A DNA stretch of 64,000 nt. Source: Aeromonas lusitana. GTDB lineage: Bacteria > Pseudomonadota > Gammaproteobacteria > Enterobacterales > Aeromonadaceae. A model generated the notes under the pieces. It was given only the letters and a program-made list of their open reading frames with translations, had not been told where the DNA came from and did no database searches. The translations under genes and the position numbers were made by a program. Below are positions 38,101-46,477 of the stretch, in pieces. The stretch spans positions 1 through 64,000 of the forward strand of contig NZ_PGCP01000003.1 of assembly GCF_002812985.1 (NCBI RefSeq). Direction: 5' to 3'. Each line of letters begins with the position of its first letter. Position 1 is the first letter of the stretch.

Positions 38101-39990
38101 ATGGCCGGCGACGTGTTCGGCAACGGCATGCTGCTCTCCGAGCACACCCAGCTGGTGGGCGCCTTCAACCACATGCACATCTTCATCGACCCGACCCCGA
38201 ACGCCGCTAGCAGCTTCGTCGAGCGCAAGCGCCTGTTCGAGCTGCCGGGTTCGAGCTGGGAAGACTACAACAAGGAGCTCATCTCCGCAGGGGGCGGCAT
38301 CTTCCTGCGCTCGGCCAAGTCCATCAAGCTGAGCCCGCAGATGCAGACCCTGCTCGGCACCGACAAGACCGGCATGGCCCCGAACGAGCTGATCAAGGCG
38401 CTGCTCTGCCTGAACGTGGATCTGCTGTGGAACGGCGGCATCGGCACCTATGTGAAGAGTGCCAAGGAGAGCGACACAGACGTCGGCGATCGTAGCAATG
38501 ACGTGCTGCGGGTCAACGGTCGCGACCTGCGTGCCCGCATCGTGGGGGAGGGCGGCAACCTCGGCTTCACCCAGCTTGGCCGGGTGGAATACGCGAGCCA
38601 GGGCGGTCACATCAACACCGACTTCACCGACAACGTGGGCGGGGTGGATTGCTCCGACAACGAGGTCAACATCAAGATCCTGCTCAACCAGCTGGTGGCG
38701 GCGGGGGACATGACCCTCAAGCAGCGCAACCAGATGCTATACGAGATGACCGACGAGGTGGCGCAGATCGTCATCACCAACGCCTACCGTCAGTCCCAGT
38801 CCATCTCGGTCACCAGTTTCCGTGGCGCAGAGCAGCTCAAAGAGCAGCAGCGCTTCATCCAGGGCCTCGAGCGTGAAGGCAAGCTGGACCGCGCGCTGGA
38901 GTTCCTGCCCTCCGACGAGGAGCTGTCCGAGCGGATGGCCGCCGGCCAGGGGCTGACCCGTCCCGAGCTCGCCGTGCTGGTGGCTTACGGCAAGATGGTG
39001 CTGAAAGAGCAGCTCAACTGCCCGGAAGTGATCGACGAGCCCTTCCTCGCCAACATGCTGGTGGCCAGCTTCCCGGCCCAGCTGCAGCAGAAATTCGGCG
39101 CCCAGCTGGCCCAGCATCCGCTGCGCGGCGAGATCATCGCCACTCGCGTTGCCAACATGCTGGTCAACGACATGGGGCTGAACTTTGCCAGCCGGATGAA
39201 GGACGAGACCGGTGCCTCCGTGGCTGAAGTGGCCTGCTGCTTCGCCATGGCCCGCGAGGTGTTCGGTCTGGGCGCCCTGTGGCGTGACATCGAAGGGTGC
39301 GACAACCTGGTGGATGCCAACACCCAGCTCGAGCTGATGTTCTACAGCCGCCGCATCGTGCGCCGCGCCACCCGCTGGTTCCTGCGTGCCCGCAACCGCA
39401 GCTGGAGCATCGGCGAGAACATCGCCTTCTTCCGCCCGGCCTTCGAGACCTTGGCCCAGCATCTCTACGAGGTGATGGACGAGAGCGAAGTGGCCGAGCA
39501 TCAGCAGAAGGTCGCGGAGCTGGTGGCCAAGCAGGTGCCTGAGCAGATCGCCCGTCAGGTGGCGCACATGAGCAGCCTCTTCTCCAGCCTGGATCTGGCG
39601 CAGATCGCCGCTGAGCACAAGACCGACATAGTGCGCGCCGCCAACGTCTACTACCGCCTCGGCGCCAAGCTGGATCTGCACTGGTTCCTGGAGCAGATCA
39701 ACCATCAGCCGGTGGGCAACCACTGGCAGGCGATGGCGCGCTCCTCCTTCCGCGAGGATCTGGACTGGCAGCAGCGCAGCCTCACGTCTGTGGTATTGGA
39801 AGGGTGTAAAGAGCAGGGGGAATGCGCTACCATACTGGCCGACTGGATTTCGGAGCATGAGCAACTCTTGTCCCGTTGGACCCATATGTTGGCCGACTTC
39901 AAGACCACCAGCACTCACGAGTTCGCCAAGTTCTCGGTGGCCTTGCGAGAGTTGAACCTGCTCCAGTTGAATTGCCGAACGTCGATTTAA
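35149..39990 (+). CDS. gdhB: Large NAD-specific glutamate dehydrogenase
   Basis: This 1613-residue enzyme deaminates glutamate to 2-oxoglutarate with NAD, feeding amino acids into the citric acid cycle. It belongs to the very large (about 180 kDa) class. ACT-like regulatory segments occupy the N-terminal third, and the catalytic core begins near residue 800 with KVARGGLRWSDRKEDFRTE and VPVGAKGGFYCK holding the active Lys. The nucleotide-binding part has GIGDMAGDVFGNGML and VGEGGNLGFTQLGR. The SD is AAGGAAA eight bases before the ATG. Monocistronic, with its own terminator. Confidence 0.96.
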   Translation: MALKDAPTSVLLENVLSLIHQKLPKKSASLVECFVAKFYGNMASTDLHDRNDSDLYGAALSLWNALNQRTDTEPYIRVYNPELTRHGWQSPHTIVEIILQDSPFLVDSIRMALKRLNITAHMMLHQPLHLIRGAEGKISAILDLDNTAEQTSVETAFLIEIDHLTSEEQMEALTAELNSVAGEVALAVGDWQPMLARLNEIIEELPKRKNPVSQAEVDSSVAFLKWVAANNFTLMGYRRYDVKAVEGDHDILPLPASSLGLMKNSIKDEGQRLGNMPASARHAALSSDLLILTKSNSKARVHRPAYVDYIGIKRFDEHGKVVGEDRFIGLYASSIYNTSATQIPLISHRLERIMAASGHEKGSHAYKALLNVLETYPRDELIQAREEELLATGLGVLEMQERDMLRLFVRRDVYGRFFSCMVYVTKERYNTALRVKTQQILQKYFGSNDEVEFNVYFSEGVLARTHYIVRVNNNNVDVDVNEVQNNLIEAARSWDDRLDSVLLSHYGEARGNALRRRFSTAFPRAYKEDVLPGSAVADIMALDGLSEAEPLGMLFYRAQEEENDRRVRLKLFHRAEPIHLSDVLPMLENMGLRVIGETPYQVRTPTGEVFWILDFSMLLRGDQPFDLEQSQQRFQQAFAAVWNKTLEDDGFNRLVLGAGLCGRQVSVLRAYAKYMRQTGVSFSQSYIEETLTRYPDIAQLLFTLFEQRLNPGIKQDAKAEETLHAELAAKLDQVANLDDDRIIRRYMEMIDATLRTNFYQKDKAGNIKPYISFKLAPASITDMPLPLPKFEIFVYSPRVEGVHLRWGKVARGGLRWSDRKEDFRTEVLGLVKAQQVKNTVIVPVGAKGGFYCKQMPVGAARAVIQEEGKACYRLFIRGLLDVTDNIIGGEVIPPRDVVRHDEDDYYLVVAADKGTATFSDIANEISQEYGHWLGDAFASGGSVGYDHKKMGITARGAWESVKRHFRELGINCQTSDFTCVGIGDMAGDVFGNGMLLSEHTQLVGAFNHMHIFIDPTPNAASSFVERKRLFELPGSSWEDYNKELISAGGGIFLRSAKSIKLSPQMQTLLGTDKTGMAPNELIKALLCLNVDLLWNGGIGTYVKSAKESDTDVGDRSNDVLRVNGRDLRARIVGEGGNLGFTQLGRVEYASQGGHINTDFTDNVGGVDCSDNEVNIKILLNQLVAAGDMTLKQRNQMLYEMTDEVAQIVITNAYRQSQSISVTSFRGAEQLKEQQRFIQGLEREGKLDRALEFLPSDEELSERMAAGQGLTRPELAVLVAYGKMVLKEQLNCPEVIDEPFLANMLVASFPAQLQQKFGAQLAQHPLRGEIIATRVANMLVNDMGLNFASRMKDETGASVAEVACCFAMAREVFGLGALWRDIEGCDNLVDANTQLELMFYSRRIVRRATRWFLRARNRSWSIGENIAFFRPAFETLAQHLYEVMDESEVAEHQQKVAELVAKQVPEQIARQVAHMSSLFSSLDLAQIAAEHKTDIVRAANVYYRLGAKLDLHWFLEQINHQPVGNHWQAMARSSFREDLDWQQRSLTSVVLEGCKEQGECATILADWISEHEQLLSRWTHMLADFKTTSTHEFAKFSVALRELNLLQLNCRTSI

Positions 39991-40012
39991 CGTTTATTGG
40001 CATCATCAAATC

Positions 40013-40044
40013 AAAAGCCCCGGCCAGTTGCCGGGGCTTTTTTT
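40013..40044 (+). terminator. Terminator between gdhB and pyrD
   Basis: A perfect 12-bp stem AAAAGCCCCGGC/GCCGGGGCTTTT with loop CAGTT and a T7 tail. The pyrD ribosome site AAGGAG begins right after the T-run. Confidence 0.93.
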
Positions 40045-40055
40045 AAGGAGCAAAC

Positions 40056-41066
40056 ATGCTGTACCCTCTCGCCAGGCATTTCCTGTTCAAGCTCAATCCG
40101 GAACAGGCGCACGATCTCTCCATCAAATATTTGCCCCGCCTCCTCGGTACGCCACTCGATTGTTTCTTCCGCCATTCATTGCCCAAACGCCCCGTCACTT
40201 GCATGGGGCTTAATTTTGCCAATCCGGTGGGTCTTGCCGCGGGCCTGGATAAAGACGGCGAATGTATCGACGCATTTGGCGCCATGGGGTTCGGTTTTAT
40301 TGAAGTGGGTACCGTGACCCCCAAACCCCAGAGCGGAAATGACAAGCCTCGCTTGTTCCGGGTTATTCCGGCAGAGGGGATCATCAACCGCATGGGATTC
40401 AACAACAAGGGTGTCGATCATCTGGTCGCCCGGGTGCGGGAAGCCAAATATCAGGGCGTCATCGGCATCAATATCGGCAAGAACAAGGACACCCCCATCG
40501 AGCAGGGCAAGGATGATTACCTGATCTGCATGGACAAGGTTTATGATCATGCCGGTTATATTGCGGTCAATATTTCCTCCCCCAACACCCCGGGTCTGCG
40601 TCAATTGCAATACGGTGAGGCGCTCGATGAGTTGTTGGCGGCGCTGAAGGTGCGCCAGCAGGAGCTCGCCGCCAAATATAAGAAGTATGTGCCCCTTGCC
40701 GTTAAAATTGCGCCGGATCTCAGCGTCGATGAAATAAACCAGGTGGCCGAGTCCTTAATCAAAAACGGGATCGACGGTGTCATTGCCACCAATACCACCC
40801 TGGAGCGCGACATGATTTATGACTTGCCCCATGCCGGTGAGGCGGGTGGCCTGAGCGGTCGTCCCCTGCAGCACAAGAGCACAGAAGTGATCCGCCAGCT
40901 GGCCAAGGCGCTGGATGGCGCCCTGCCGATTATCGGGGTAGGGGGCATCGACAGTGCCATGGCCGCCCGGGAGAAATTGGCCGCGGGTGCCACTTTGGTC
41001 CAAATTTACAGTGGCTTTATTTATAAGGGCCCGGCACTGGTGAAAGAAATAGTCACCCATATTTAA
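40056..41066 (+). CDS. pyrD: Dihydroorotate dehydrogenase (quinone), class 2
   Basis: PyrD oxidises dihydroorotate to orotate in pyrimidine synthesis, giving electrons to membrane quinone. The 336-residue protein has the N-terminal membrane-associating helix ([21 protein letters not shown]), FMN-binding [14 protein letters not shown], the class 2 signature [19 protein letters not shown], the catalytic Ser segment [16 protein letters not shown] and the FMN phosphate site [15 protein letters not shown]. coli PyrD also has 336 residues. zapC follows, as in E. coli. Confidence 0.97.
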   Translation: MLYPLARHFLFKLNPEQAHDLSIKYLPRLLGTPLDCFFRHSLPKRPVTCMGLNFANPVGLAAGLDKDGECIDAFGAMGFGFIEVGTVTPKPQSGNDKPRLFRVIPAEGIINRMGFNNKGVDHLVARVREAKYQGVIGINIGKNKDTPIEQGKDDYLICMDKVYDHAGYIAVNISSPNTPGLRQLQYGEALDELLAALKVRQQELAAKYKKYVPLAVKIAPDLSVDEINQVAESLIKNGIDGVIATNTTLERDMIYDLPHAGEAGGLSGRPLQHKSTEVIRQLAKALDGALPIIGVGGIDSAMAAREKLAAGATLVQIYSGFIYKGPALVKEIVTHI

Positions 41067-41151
41067 AAAATAATCGGTTACCCTTATTTAAAGTTGCTCA
41101 AATTCTCGACATGGAATAAAGTCGAGTAACGGCTTAAGTAAGGGTAACCTC

Positions 41152-41688
41152 ATGTGCATCCAACCCAATGACAATTGGCAGTGGCATTATGACGCTCAAG
41201 ATGATCGTCTGATGCTGGATTTATCCGATCGCATGATATTCGCCACCGAATATAAGGGGCGGCAGCTTGTCCCCGCGTCCTTCACTACCCAGCCATTCTG
41301 TGTGGACGATGCCGCCCTCTATTATCAGCTGATGGACAAGATTGCCGAACTCGATTGGAGTACTCCCCATCAGGTTCAACTGGTACTTAATGCCATCGCC
41401 GTCAGCCGCTTTTATAAACCCCTGATGCCACAAAGCTGGTTCTTTAATGAACAGCAAGCCCATTGCCAGTTGGAGACGGGGACGATCGTCACGATGCAAA
41501 CCGCCCACGGGGTGGGGGAATTTATGGTGATCGAGGCGGGAGATCAGGCGAGCGTCTGTCTGAATCTGACCGAGGGGTTAATTCTGACCACCAGCAAGAC
41601 GCTGCCAAAGTTTGGGGTGATCAAGGTGATGAATAATCGCATGCAGGCAAGATCTCGCCCGGCGGCGCAATATCGTCAGGTCAGCTGA
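41152..41688 (+). CDS. zapC: Cell division protein ZapC
   Basis: ZapC bundles FtsZ filaments at the division ring. The 178-residue protein matches the family by length, by its start (MCIQPNDNWQWHYDAQDDRLMLDLSD) and by the segment RFYKPLMPQSWFF, and by the pyrD-zapC gene order shared with E. coli. The 85-base gap after pyrD is AT-rich and probably contains no terminator. Confidence 0.9.
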   Translation: MCIQPNDNWQWHYDAQDDRLMLDLSDRMIFATEYKGRQLVPASFTTQPFCVDDAALYYQLMDKIAELDWSTPHQVQLVLNAIAVSRFYKPLMPQSWFFNEQQAHCQLETGTIVTMQTAHGVGEFMVIEAGDQASVCLNLTEGLILTTSKTLPKFGVIKVMNNRMQARSRPAAQYRQVS

Positions 41689-41696
41689 CGGATAAC

Positions 41697-41737
41697 ATAA
41701 CCGTCAGACAGACGGGTTATTGCTGTTTATTTTTTAT
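41697..41737 (+). terminator. Probable terminator after zapC
   Basis: ATAACCGTC and GACGGGTTAT pair with one bulged G around loop AGACA. An interrupted T-rich tract (TGCTGTTTATTTTTTAT) follows. Confidence 0.55.
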
Positions 41738-42093
41738 CCCTTTCTCTCATTCCGATGCCCCGCTTATTTCGACGGACGAATGGCTAAAGGGCTAATAGAG
41801 ACGATGGACATCCGGTGTCTCTATGCTTGTCTCGTCAGACCCTCATCTCGCCAGCCATGTCGCAGTCCGTCATGCTGCCTGCCATCGCTTAAACAGATCA
41901 AAGTCACTGCCAGGTGACCTGCTGGCCGTATACCCACCCTTTGCAGGCCTATTCTAGGGGATATACCCCCAATCCCTGACGTTCCTTGCCCAAGGTCGCC
42001 CGTTATATTCCGGTGGGGCCCAAGGTTCGGATGCCGAGTGCGGGCCGATAAGGTATAATGCGGCACTATTTTTATGGCATCCCCGTGAGCGTG
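41738..42093. other. Intergenic region before rlmL
   Basis: About 350 bases between the zapC terminator and rlmL contain short open frames but none with a ribosome site or family resemblance. I see no structured RNA or repeat here; it presumably carries the rlmL promoter. Confidence 0.45.
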
Positions 42094-44235
42094 ATGAAAG
42101 AATTTTTTGCAACCTGCCCCAAGGGGCTGGAAAACCTGTTGGCCGATGAGCTGACCACCCTGGGCGCAGAGCAGATCCGTGAGACCGTTGCCGGCGTGCA
42201 TTTCAAAGGCGAGCTGGCCATTGGCTACAAGGCCTGCCTGTGGAGCCGTTTCGCCTCCCGCATCGTGCTGGTGCTGTCCGAATTCCAGATGAACGACGAT
42301 CTGGATCTCTATCTGGGCGCCCACACCATCCCCTGGGAAGAGCACTTCTCCGGCACCGCCACCATCGCCGTGGACTTTACCGGTACCAACCCGGCCATTC
42401 GCAACACCCAGTACGGGGCGCTCAAGATCAAGGATGCCATCGTCGATCGCTTCACCAAGCGCGGTCACGTGCGCCCGGACATCGACAAGAAGTCCCCGGA
42501 CATTCGCATCATGGCGCATCTGGGCAAGGGCAAGGCCAACATTACCCTGGACCTGTCCGGTCCCGCCCTGCACCAGCGCTTCTATCGTCAGGGCACTGGC
42601 GAGGCGCCGCTCAAGGAGAACCTGGCCTGCGCCATGATTGCCCGCAGCGGCTGGGCCGGTGAGCCCATGATGGACCCCATGTGCGGCTCCGGCACCCTGC
42701 TGATTGAAGCGGCCTTCATCGCCGCCGACATGGCACCGGCCCTGCGCCGCGAGCGTTTCGGTTTCGATCGCTGGCTGCAACACGATGGCGAGCTGTGGCA
42801 GAGCCTGATGATGGAAGCCCAGGTGCGTGCCAAGCGCGGCATGCAGCGCTGCGAAGTGAAGCTGTTTGGTTGCGATGCGGATACCCGGGTGCTGATGAAG
42901 GCCCGCGACAACGCCAAGGCCGCCGGCGTGGTGCACCTCATCACCTTCAAGCAGGCCGATGTGACTGCCCTGGAGAACCCGCTGCCGCCCGCCGCCAATG
43001 AAGATGAGGCCCGCCAGGTCGGCATGCTCATCTCCAACCCGCCCTACGGCGAGCGTCTGGGGGAGTTCCCGGCGCTGTTGGAAGTACACCAGGCGCTCGG
43101 CGATGCCCTGCGCCGCAGCTTCCAGGGCTGGCGCGTCTCCATTCTGTCCGCGTCCCCCGAGCTTTTGAGCTGCCTTCGCCTGCGGGCCGACAAGCAATAT
43201 CGCCTGTTCAACGGGGCGCTGGAGTGCCAGCTGCGCAACTACCAGATTGCGCTGGACTCCGTCGCCTCCCAAAAAGAGGTGGCCCAGGACTTTGCGAACC
43301 GTCTTCGCAAGAACCTCAAGACCCTGGAGAAGTGGGCGAGCAAGGAGAACCTCGACTGCTACCGCATCTATGACGCGGATCTGCCGGAATACAACGCCGC
43401 CATCGACCGCTACAAGGATTACCTGGTAGTGCAGGAATACGCCGCGCCCAAGGACATCCCGGTCCAGAAGACCCGCCAGCGTCTGCTCGACATGGTGCAG
43501 GCCGCCATCAAGGTGACCGGCATGGACGGCGAGAAGGTGATCCTGAAGGTGCGCGAGCGTCAGGAAGGCAAGCAGCAGTACCAGAAGCTGTCCGAAGAGC
43601 AGCACAGAATGGAGGTGCAGGAGTACGGCGCCCGTCTGTGGGTCAACCTCTACGACTACCTGGATACCGGCCTGTTCCTGGATCACCGTCAGACCCGTCG
43701 TATGCTGGGTCAGATGGCCAAGGGCAAGCGCTTCCTGAACCTGTTCGCCTACACCGGTAGCGCCACTGTACACGCGGGCCTTGGCGGGGCGAGCGAGACC
43801 ACCACGGTGGACATGTCTCACACCTACCTGAACTGGGCCCAGGACAACATGCGCCTGAACTCGCTGGTGGGCCGTCAGCACAAGTTCGTGCAGGCAGATT
43901 GCCTCAAGTGGCTGTCGGAAGCCGATGGCCAGTACGATCTCATTTTCATCGATCCGCCCACCTTCTCCAACTCCAAGCGGATGGACGAGAGCTTCGACGT
44001 GCAGCGGGATCACCTGGTGCTGATGCAGCACCTCAAGCGCCTGCTGGCGGCGGATGGCACCCTGGTGTTCTCCAACAACAAGCGCCACTTCAAGATGGAC
44101 CTGGCCGGTCTCGAGGCCGCCGGTCTCAAGGCGCAGAACATCACGGGCAAGACCCGTCCCAAGGATTTTGAGCGCAACCAGCACATTCACAACTGCTGGA
44201 TCATCACCCACGCGCCCGAGGCGAGCGCCGAGTGA
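42094..44235 (+). CDS. rlmL: Bifunctional 23S rRNA methyltransferase RlmKL
   Basis: RlmKL makes m2G2445 and m7G2069 in 23S rRNA. The 713-residue protein has an N-terminal THUMP domain, the RlmL methyltransferase with DPMCGSGTLLIEAA and catalytic SNPPYGERL, and a C-terminal RlmK methyltransferase with FLNLFAYTGSATVHAGLGGA and DLIFIDPPTFSNSKRM. The chosen ATG (MKEFFATCPKGLENLL) aligns with E. coli RlmL (MNSLFASTARGLEELL); 12 upstream in-frame codons are unlikely to be translated. The next gene overlaps as TGATG. Confidence 0.95.
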   Translation: MKEFFATCPKGLENLLADELTTLGAEQIRETVAGVHFKGELAIGYKACLWSRFASRIVLVLSEFQMNDDLDLYLGAHTIPWEEHFSGTATIAVDFTGTNPAIRNTQYGALKIKDAIVDRFTKRGHVRPDIDKKSPDIRIMAHLGKGKANITLDLSGPALHQRFYRQGTGEAPLKENLACAMIARSGWAGEPMMDPMCGSGTLLIEAAFIAADMAPALRRERFGFDRWLQHDGELWQSLMMEAQVRAKRGMQRCEVKLFGCDADTRVLMKARDNAKAAGVVHLITFKQADVTALENPLPPAANEDEARQVGMLISNPPYGERLGEFPALLEVHQALGDALRRSFQGWRVSILSASPELLSCLRLRADKQYRLFNGALECQLRNYQIALDSVASQKEVAQDFANRLRKNLKTLEKWASKENLDCYRIYDADLPEYNAAIDRYKDYLVVQEYAAPKDIPVQKTRQRLLDMVQAAIKVTGMDGEKVILKVRERQEGKQQYQKLSEEQHRMEVQEYGARLWVNLYDYLDTGLFLDHRQTRRMLGQMAKGKRFLNLFAYTGSATVHAGLGGASETTTVDMSHTYLNWAQDNMRLNSLVGRQHKFVQADCLKWLSEADGQYDLIFIDPPTFSNSKRMDESFDVQRDHLVLMQHLKRLLAADGTLVFSNNKRHFKMDLAGLEAAGLKAQNITGKTRPKDFERNQHIHNCWIITHAPEASAE

Positions 44236-44480
44236 TGCTGACCCTGTTTCACACCGACGGCTGCCACCTGTGCGAACAGGCCTGGGGGCTGGTGGAGCAG
44301 GCAGGACTCGCGGGCCAGACCCGGCGCGCTGACATCATGACAAATGATGCCTGGCTCGCCGCCTATCGGGTGCGCATCCCGGTACTGAGAGACGAGGCTG
44401 GCCGAGAGCTGGGCTGGCCCTTCACTGGGGCGGAACTGCGCGCCTGGGTCGCCGCAAGCGCCTCCGATGGCGCGGTATAA
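44235..44480 (+). CDS. Glutaredoxin-like small protein (DUF836 type)
   Basis: An 81-residue thioredoxin-fold protein with the redox motif CHLC in LFHTDGCHLCEQAW and the cis-Pro region VRIPVLRDEAGRELGWPF. This matches the DUF836/glutaredoxin-like group often found beside rlmL in gammaproteobacteria. The ATG overlaps the rlmL stop by one base, so the two are translationally coupled. Partner and substrate are unknown. Confidence 0.85.
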   Translation: MLTLFHTDGCHLCEQAWGLVEQAGLAGQTRRADIMTNDAWLAAYRVRIPVLRDEAGRELGWPFTGAELRAWVAASASDGAV

Positions 44481-44488
44481 AATAGCGA

Positions 44489-44525
44489 AAAAGTGGGGCT
44501 AGATAGCATCTAACCCCGCTTTTTC
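44489..44525 (+). terminator. Terminator between the glutaredoxin-like gene and uup
   Basis: AAAAGTGGGGCTAGAT pairs with ATCTAACCCCGCTTTT (one mismatch, one G-T) around loop AGC and ends in a T-run. Confidence 0.85.
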
Positions 44526-44546
44526 ATCAGGTAATGAGGAATATTC

Positions 44547-46469
44547 ATGGCTTTATTAACATTGCACGACGCTTGTCTGTCGTTCAGTGACTTCCCGCTG
44601 CTGGACAAGGCCGAACTCGCCATCGAGCGGGGGGAGCGTCTGTGTCTGGTGGGCCGCAACGGGGCGGGCAAGTCCACCCTGATGAAGGTGATCGCCGGCG
44701 AGCTGCCCCTCGATGATGGGCGCGTGGTCTTGCAGCAGGATCTGAAAGTGACCCGTCTCGAGCAGGATCCGCCCCCCTCGAGCGAGCTGACCGTGTTCGA
44801 CTACGCCGCCGAAGGGCTGGCCGGAGTAGGGGAGCTGCTCAAGCAGTATCACCACATCTCCATTGAGATTGGCCACGATCCCTCCGATGCCAATATCCGC
44901 AAGATGAGCGAGCTGCAGGAGCAACTCGATTATCACAACGGCTGGCAGCTTGAGACCCGCATCAGCCAGGTGCTGACCCTGCTCAATCTGGATCCCGACG
45001 TGACCCTGGACAGCCTCTCCGGCGGCTGGCTGCGCAAGGTGGCGCTGGCCCGGGCCCTGGCCTGCGATCCGGATCTGCTGCTGCTGGACGAGCCGACCAA
45101 CCACCTGGACATCGAGGCCATCCACTGGCTGGAAGATTTCCTGAAAGATTTCCGGGGCGCCATCGTCTTCATCTCTCACGATCGCGAATTCATCCACAAG
45201 CTGGCGACCCGGATCATCGATTTGGATCGCGGGGTCATCACCTCCTGGCCAGGTAATTACGATCAGTACCTGCAGGGTAAAGAGGAGTGGCTGCGAGTCG
45301 AGGAGCTGAAAAACGCCGAGTTCGACCGCAAGCTGGCCCAGGAAGAGGTGTGGGTCCGTCAGGGCATCAAGGCGCGCCGTACCCGTAACGAAGGCCGCGT
45401 GCGTGCCCTCGAGGCGATGCGCATGGAACGCAGTCAGCGCCGCGAGCTGCAGGGCAAGGCCAAGCTGCAGCTGGACGAGGTCAACCGCTCTGGCAAGCTG
45501 GTGTTCGAGACCGAAGGGCTGGGGCTGGACTTTGGCGATCGTACCCTGTTCCAGGGGCTGGACTTGCAGGTGCTGCGCGGCGACAAGATTGCCCTGGTCG
45601 GCCCGAACGGGTGCGGCAAGTCGACCCTGATCAAGCTGCTGCTGGGGCAACTCGCCCCCAGCCGGGGCCTGGTCAAGGGTGGCACCAACCTGGAAGTGGC
45701 CTATTTCGATCAGTACCGCGAGCAGCTCGATCCCGAGCAGACAGTGGTGGACAACGTGGGGGAGGGCAAGCAGGAAGTCATGGTCCGTGGCCGCTCCCGC
45801 CATATCCTCGGCTACCTGCAGGACTTCCTGTTCGAACCCAAACGGGCGCGTACCCCGGTCAAGGCCTTGTCAGGGGGTGAGAAAAACCGTCTACTGTTGG
45901 CCAAGCTGTTCCTCAAACCCAGTAACTTGTTGATTTTGGATGAACCAACCAACGATCTGGATGTCGAAACGCTGGAATTATTGGAAGAGTTGCTGACAGA
46001 CTACCCCGGCACCCTGTTGCTGGTCAGTCACGATCGCCGTTTCATCGACAACACTGTGACCGGTTGCTGGCTGTTTGAAGGGGATGGGCGGATCAGCGAT
46101 TATGTGGGCGGTTACGCCGACATGATGGCGACCCGCGCCCTGCAAGAGACGCAGCACAGTCAGCAGCAAGCCGCCAAGACGGCCCAGGCCAAGGTGGCAG
46201 AGCCTGTCGCAGTGGCGCAGGAGCCGGCGAAAAAAGGACGTAAACTCTCTTACAAGTTGCAACTGGAGCTGGATAATCTGCCGGCCCGGCTGGAACAGCT
46301 GGAGACAGAACTCGATGCCCTGCAGGCGGAGGTCAACCATCCCGGTTTCTTCTCCCTGCCGAGCGATCAAACCCAGCTCAAACTGGATGCACTGAATGCG
46401 GCAGAGGCCGCATTGGAACACGCCTTCTCCCGTTGGGAGGAGTTGGAAGCGTTGAAACATCAAGACTAA
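44547..46469 (+). CDS. uup: ABC-F ATPase Uup
   Basis: Uup is a cytosolic ABC-F protein that acts on stalled ribosomes and suppresses precise excision of transposons in E. coli. The 640-residue protein has two ATPase domains: first [43 protein letters not shown]; second [44 protein letters not shown] linker between them and a charged C-terminal coiled coil (about 570-640) complete the Uup plan. The next gene follows after eight bases. Confidence 0.95.
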   Translation: MALLTLHDACLSFSDFPLLDKAELAIERGERLCLVGRNGAGKSTLMKVIAGELPLDDGRVVLQQDLKVTRLEQDPPPSSELTVFDYAAEGLAGVGELLKQYHHISIEIGHDPSDANIRKMSELQEQLDYHNGWQLETRISQVLTLLNLDPDVTLDSLSGGWLRKVALARALACDPDLLLLDEPTNHLDIEAIHWLEDFLKDFRGAIVFISHDREFIHKLATRIIDLDRGVITSWPGNYDQYLQGKEEWLRVEELKNAEFDRKLAQEEVWVRQGIKARRTRNEGRVRALEAMRMERSQRRELQGKAKLQLDEVNRSGKLVFETEGLGLDFGDRTLFQGLDLQVLRGDKIALVGPNGCGKSTLIKLLLGQLAPSRGLVKGGTNLEVAYFDQYREQLDPEQTVVDNVGEGKQEVMVRGRSRHILGYLQDFLFEPKRARTPVKALSGGEKNRLLLAKLFLKPSNLLILDEPTNDLDVETLELLEELLTDYPGTLLLVSHDRRFIDNTVTGCWLFEGDGRISDYVGGYADMMATRALQETQHSQQQAAKTAQAKVAEPVAVAQEPAKKGRKLSYKLQLELDNLPARLEQLETELDALQAEVNHPGFFSLPSDQTQLKLDALNAAEAALEHAFSRWEELEALKHQD

Positions 46470-46477
46470 GGAAGTAG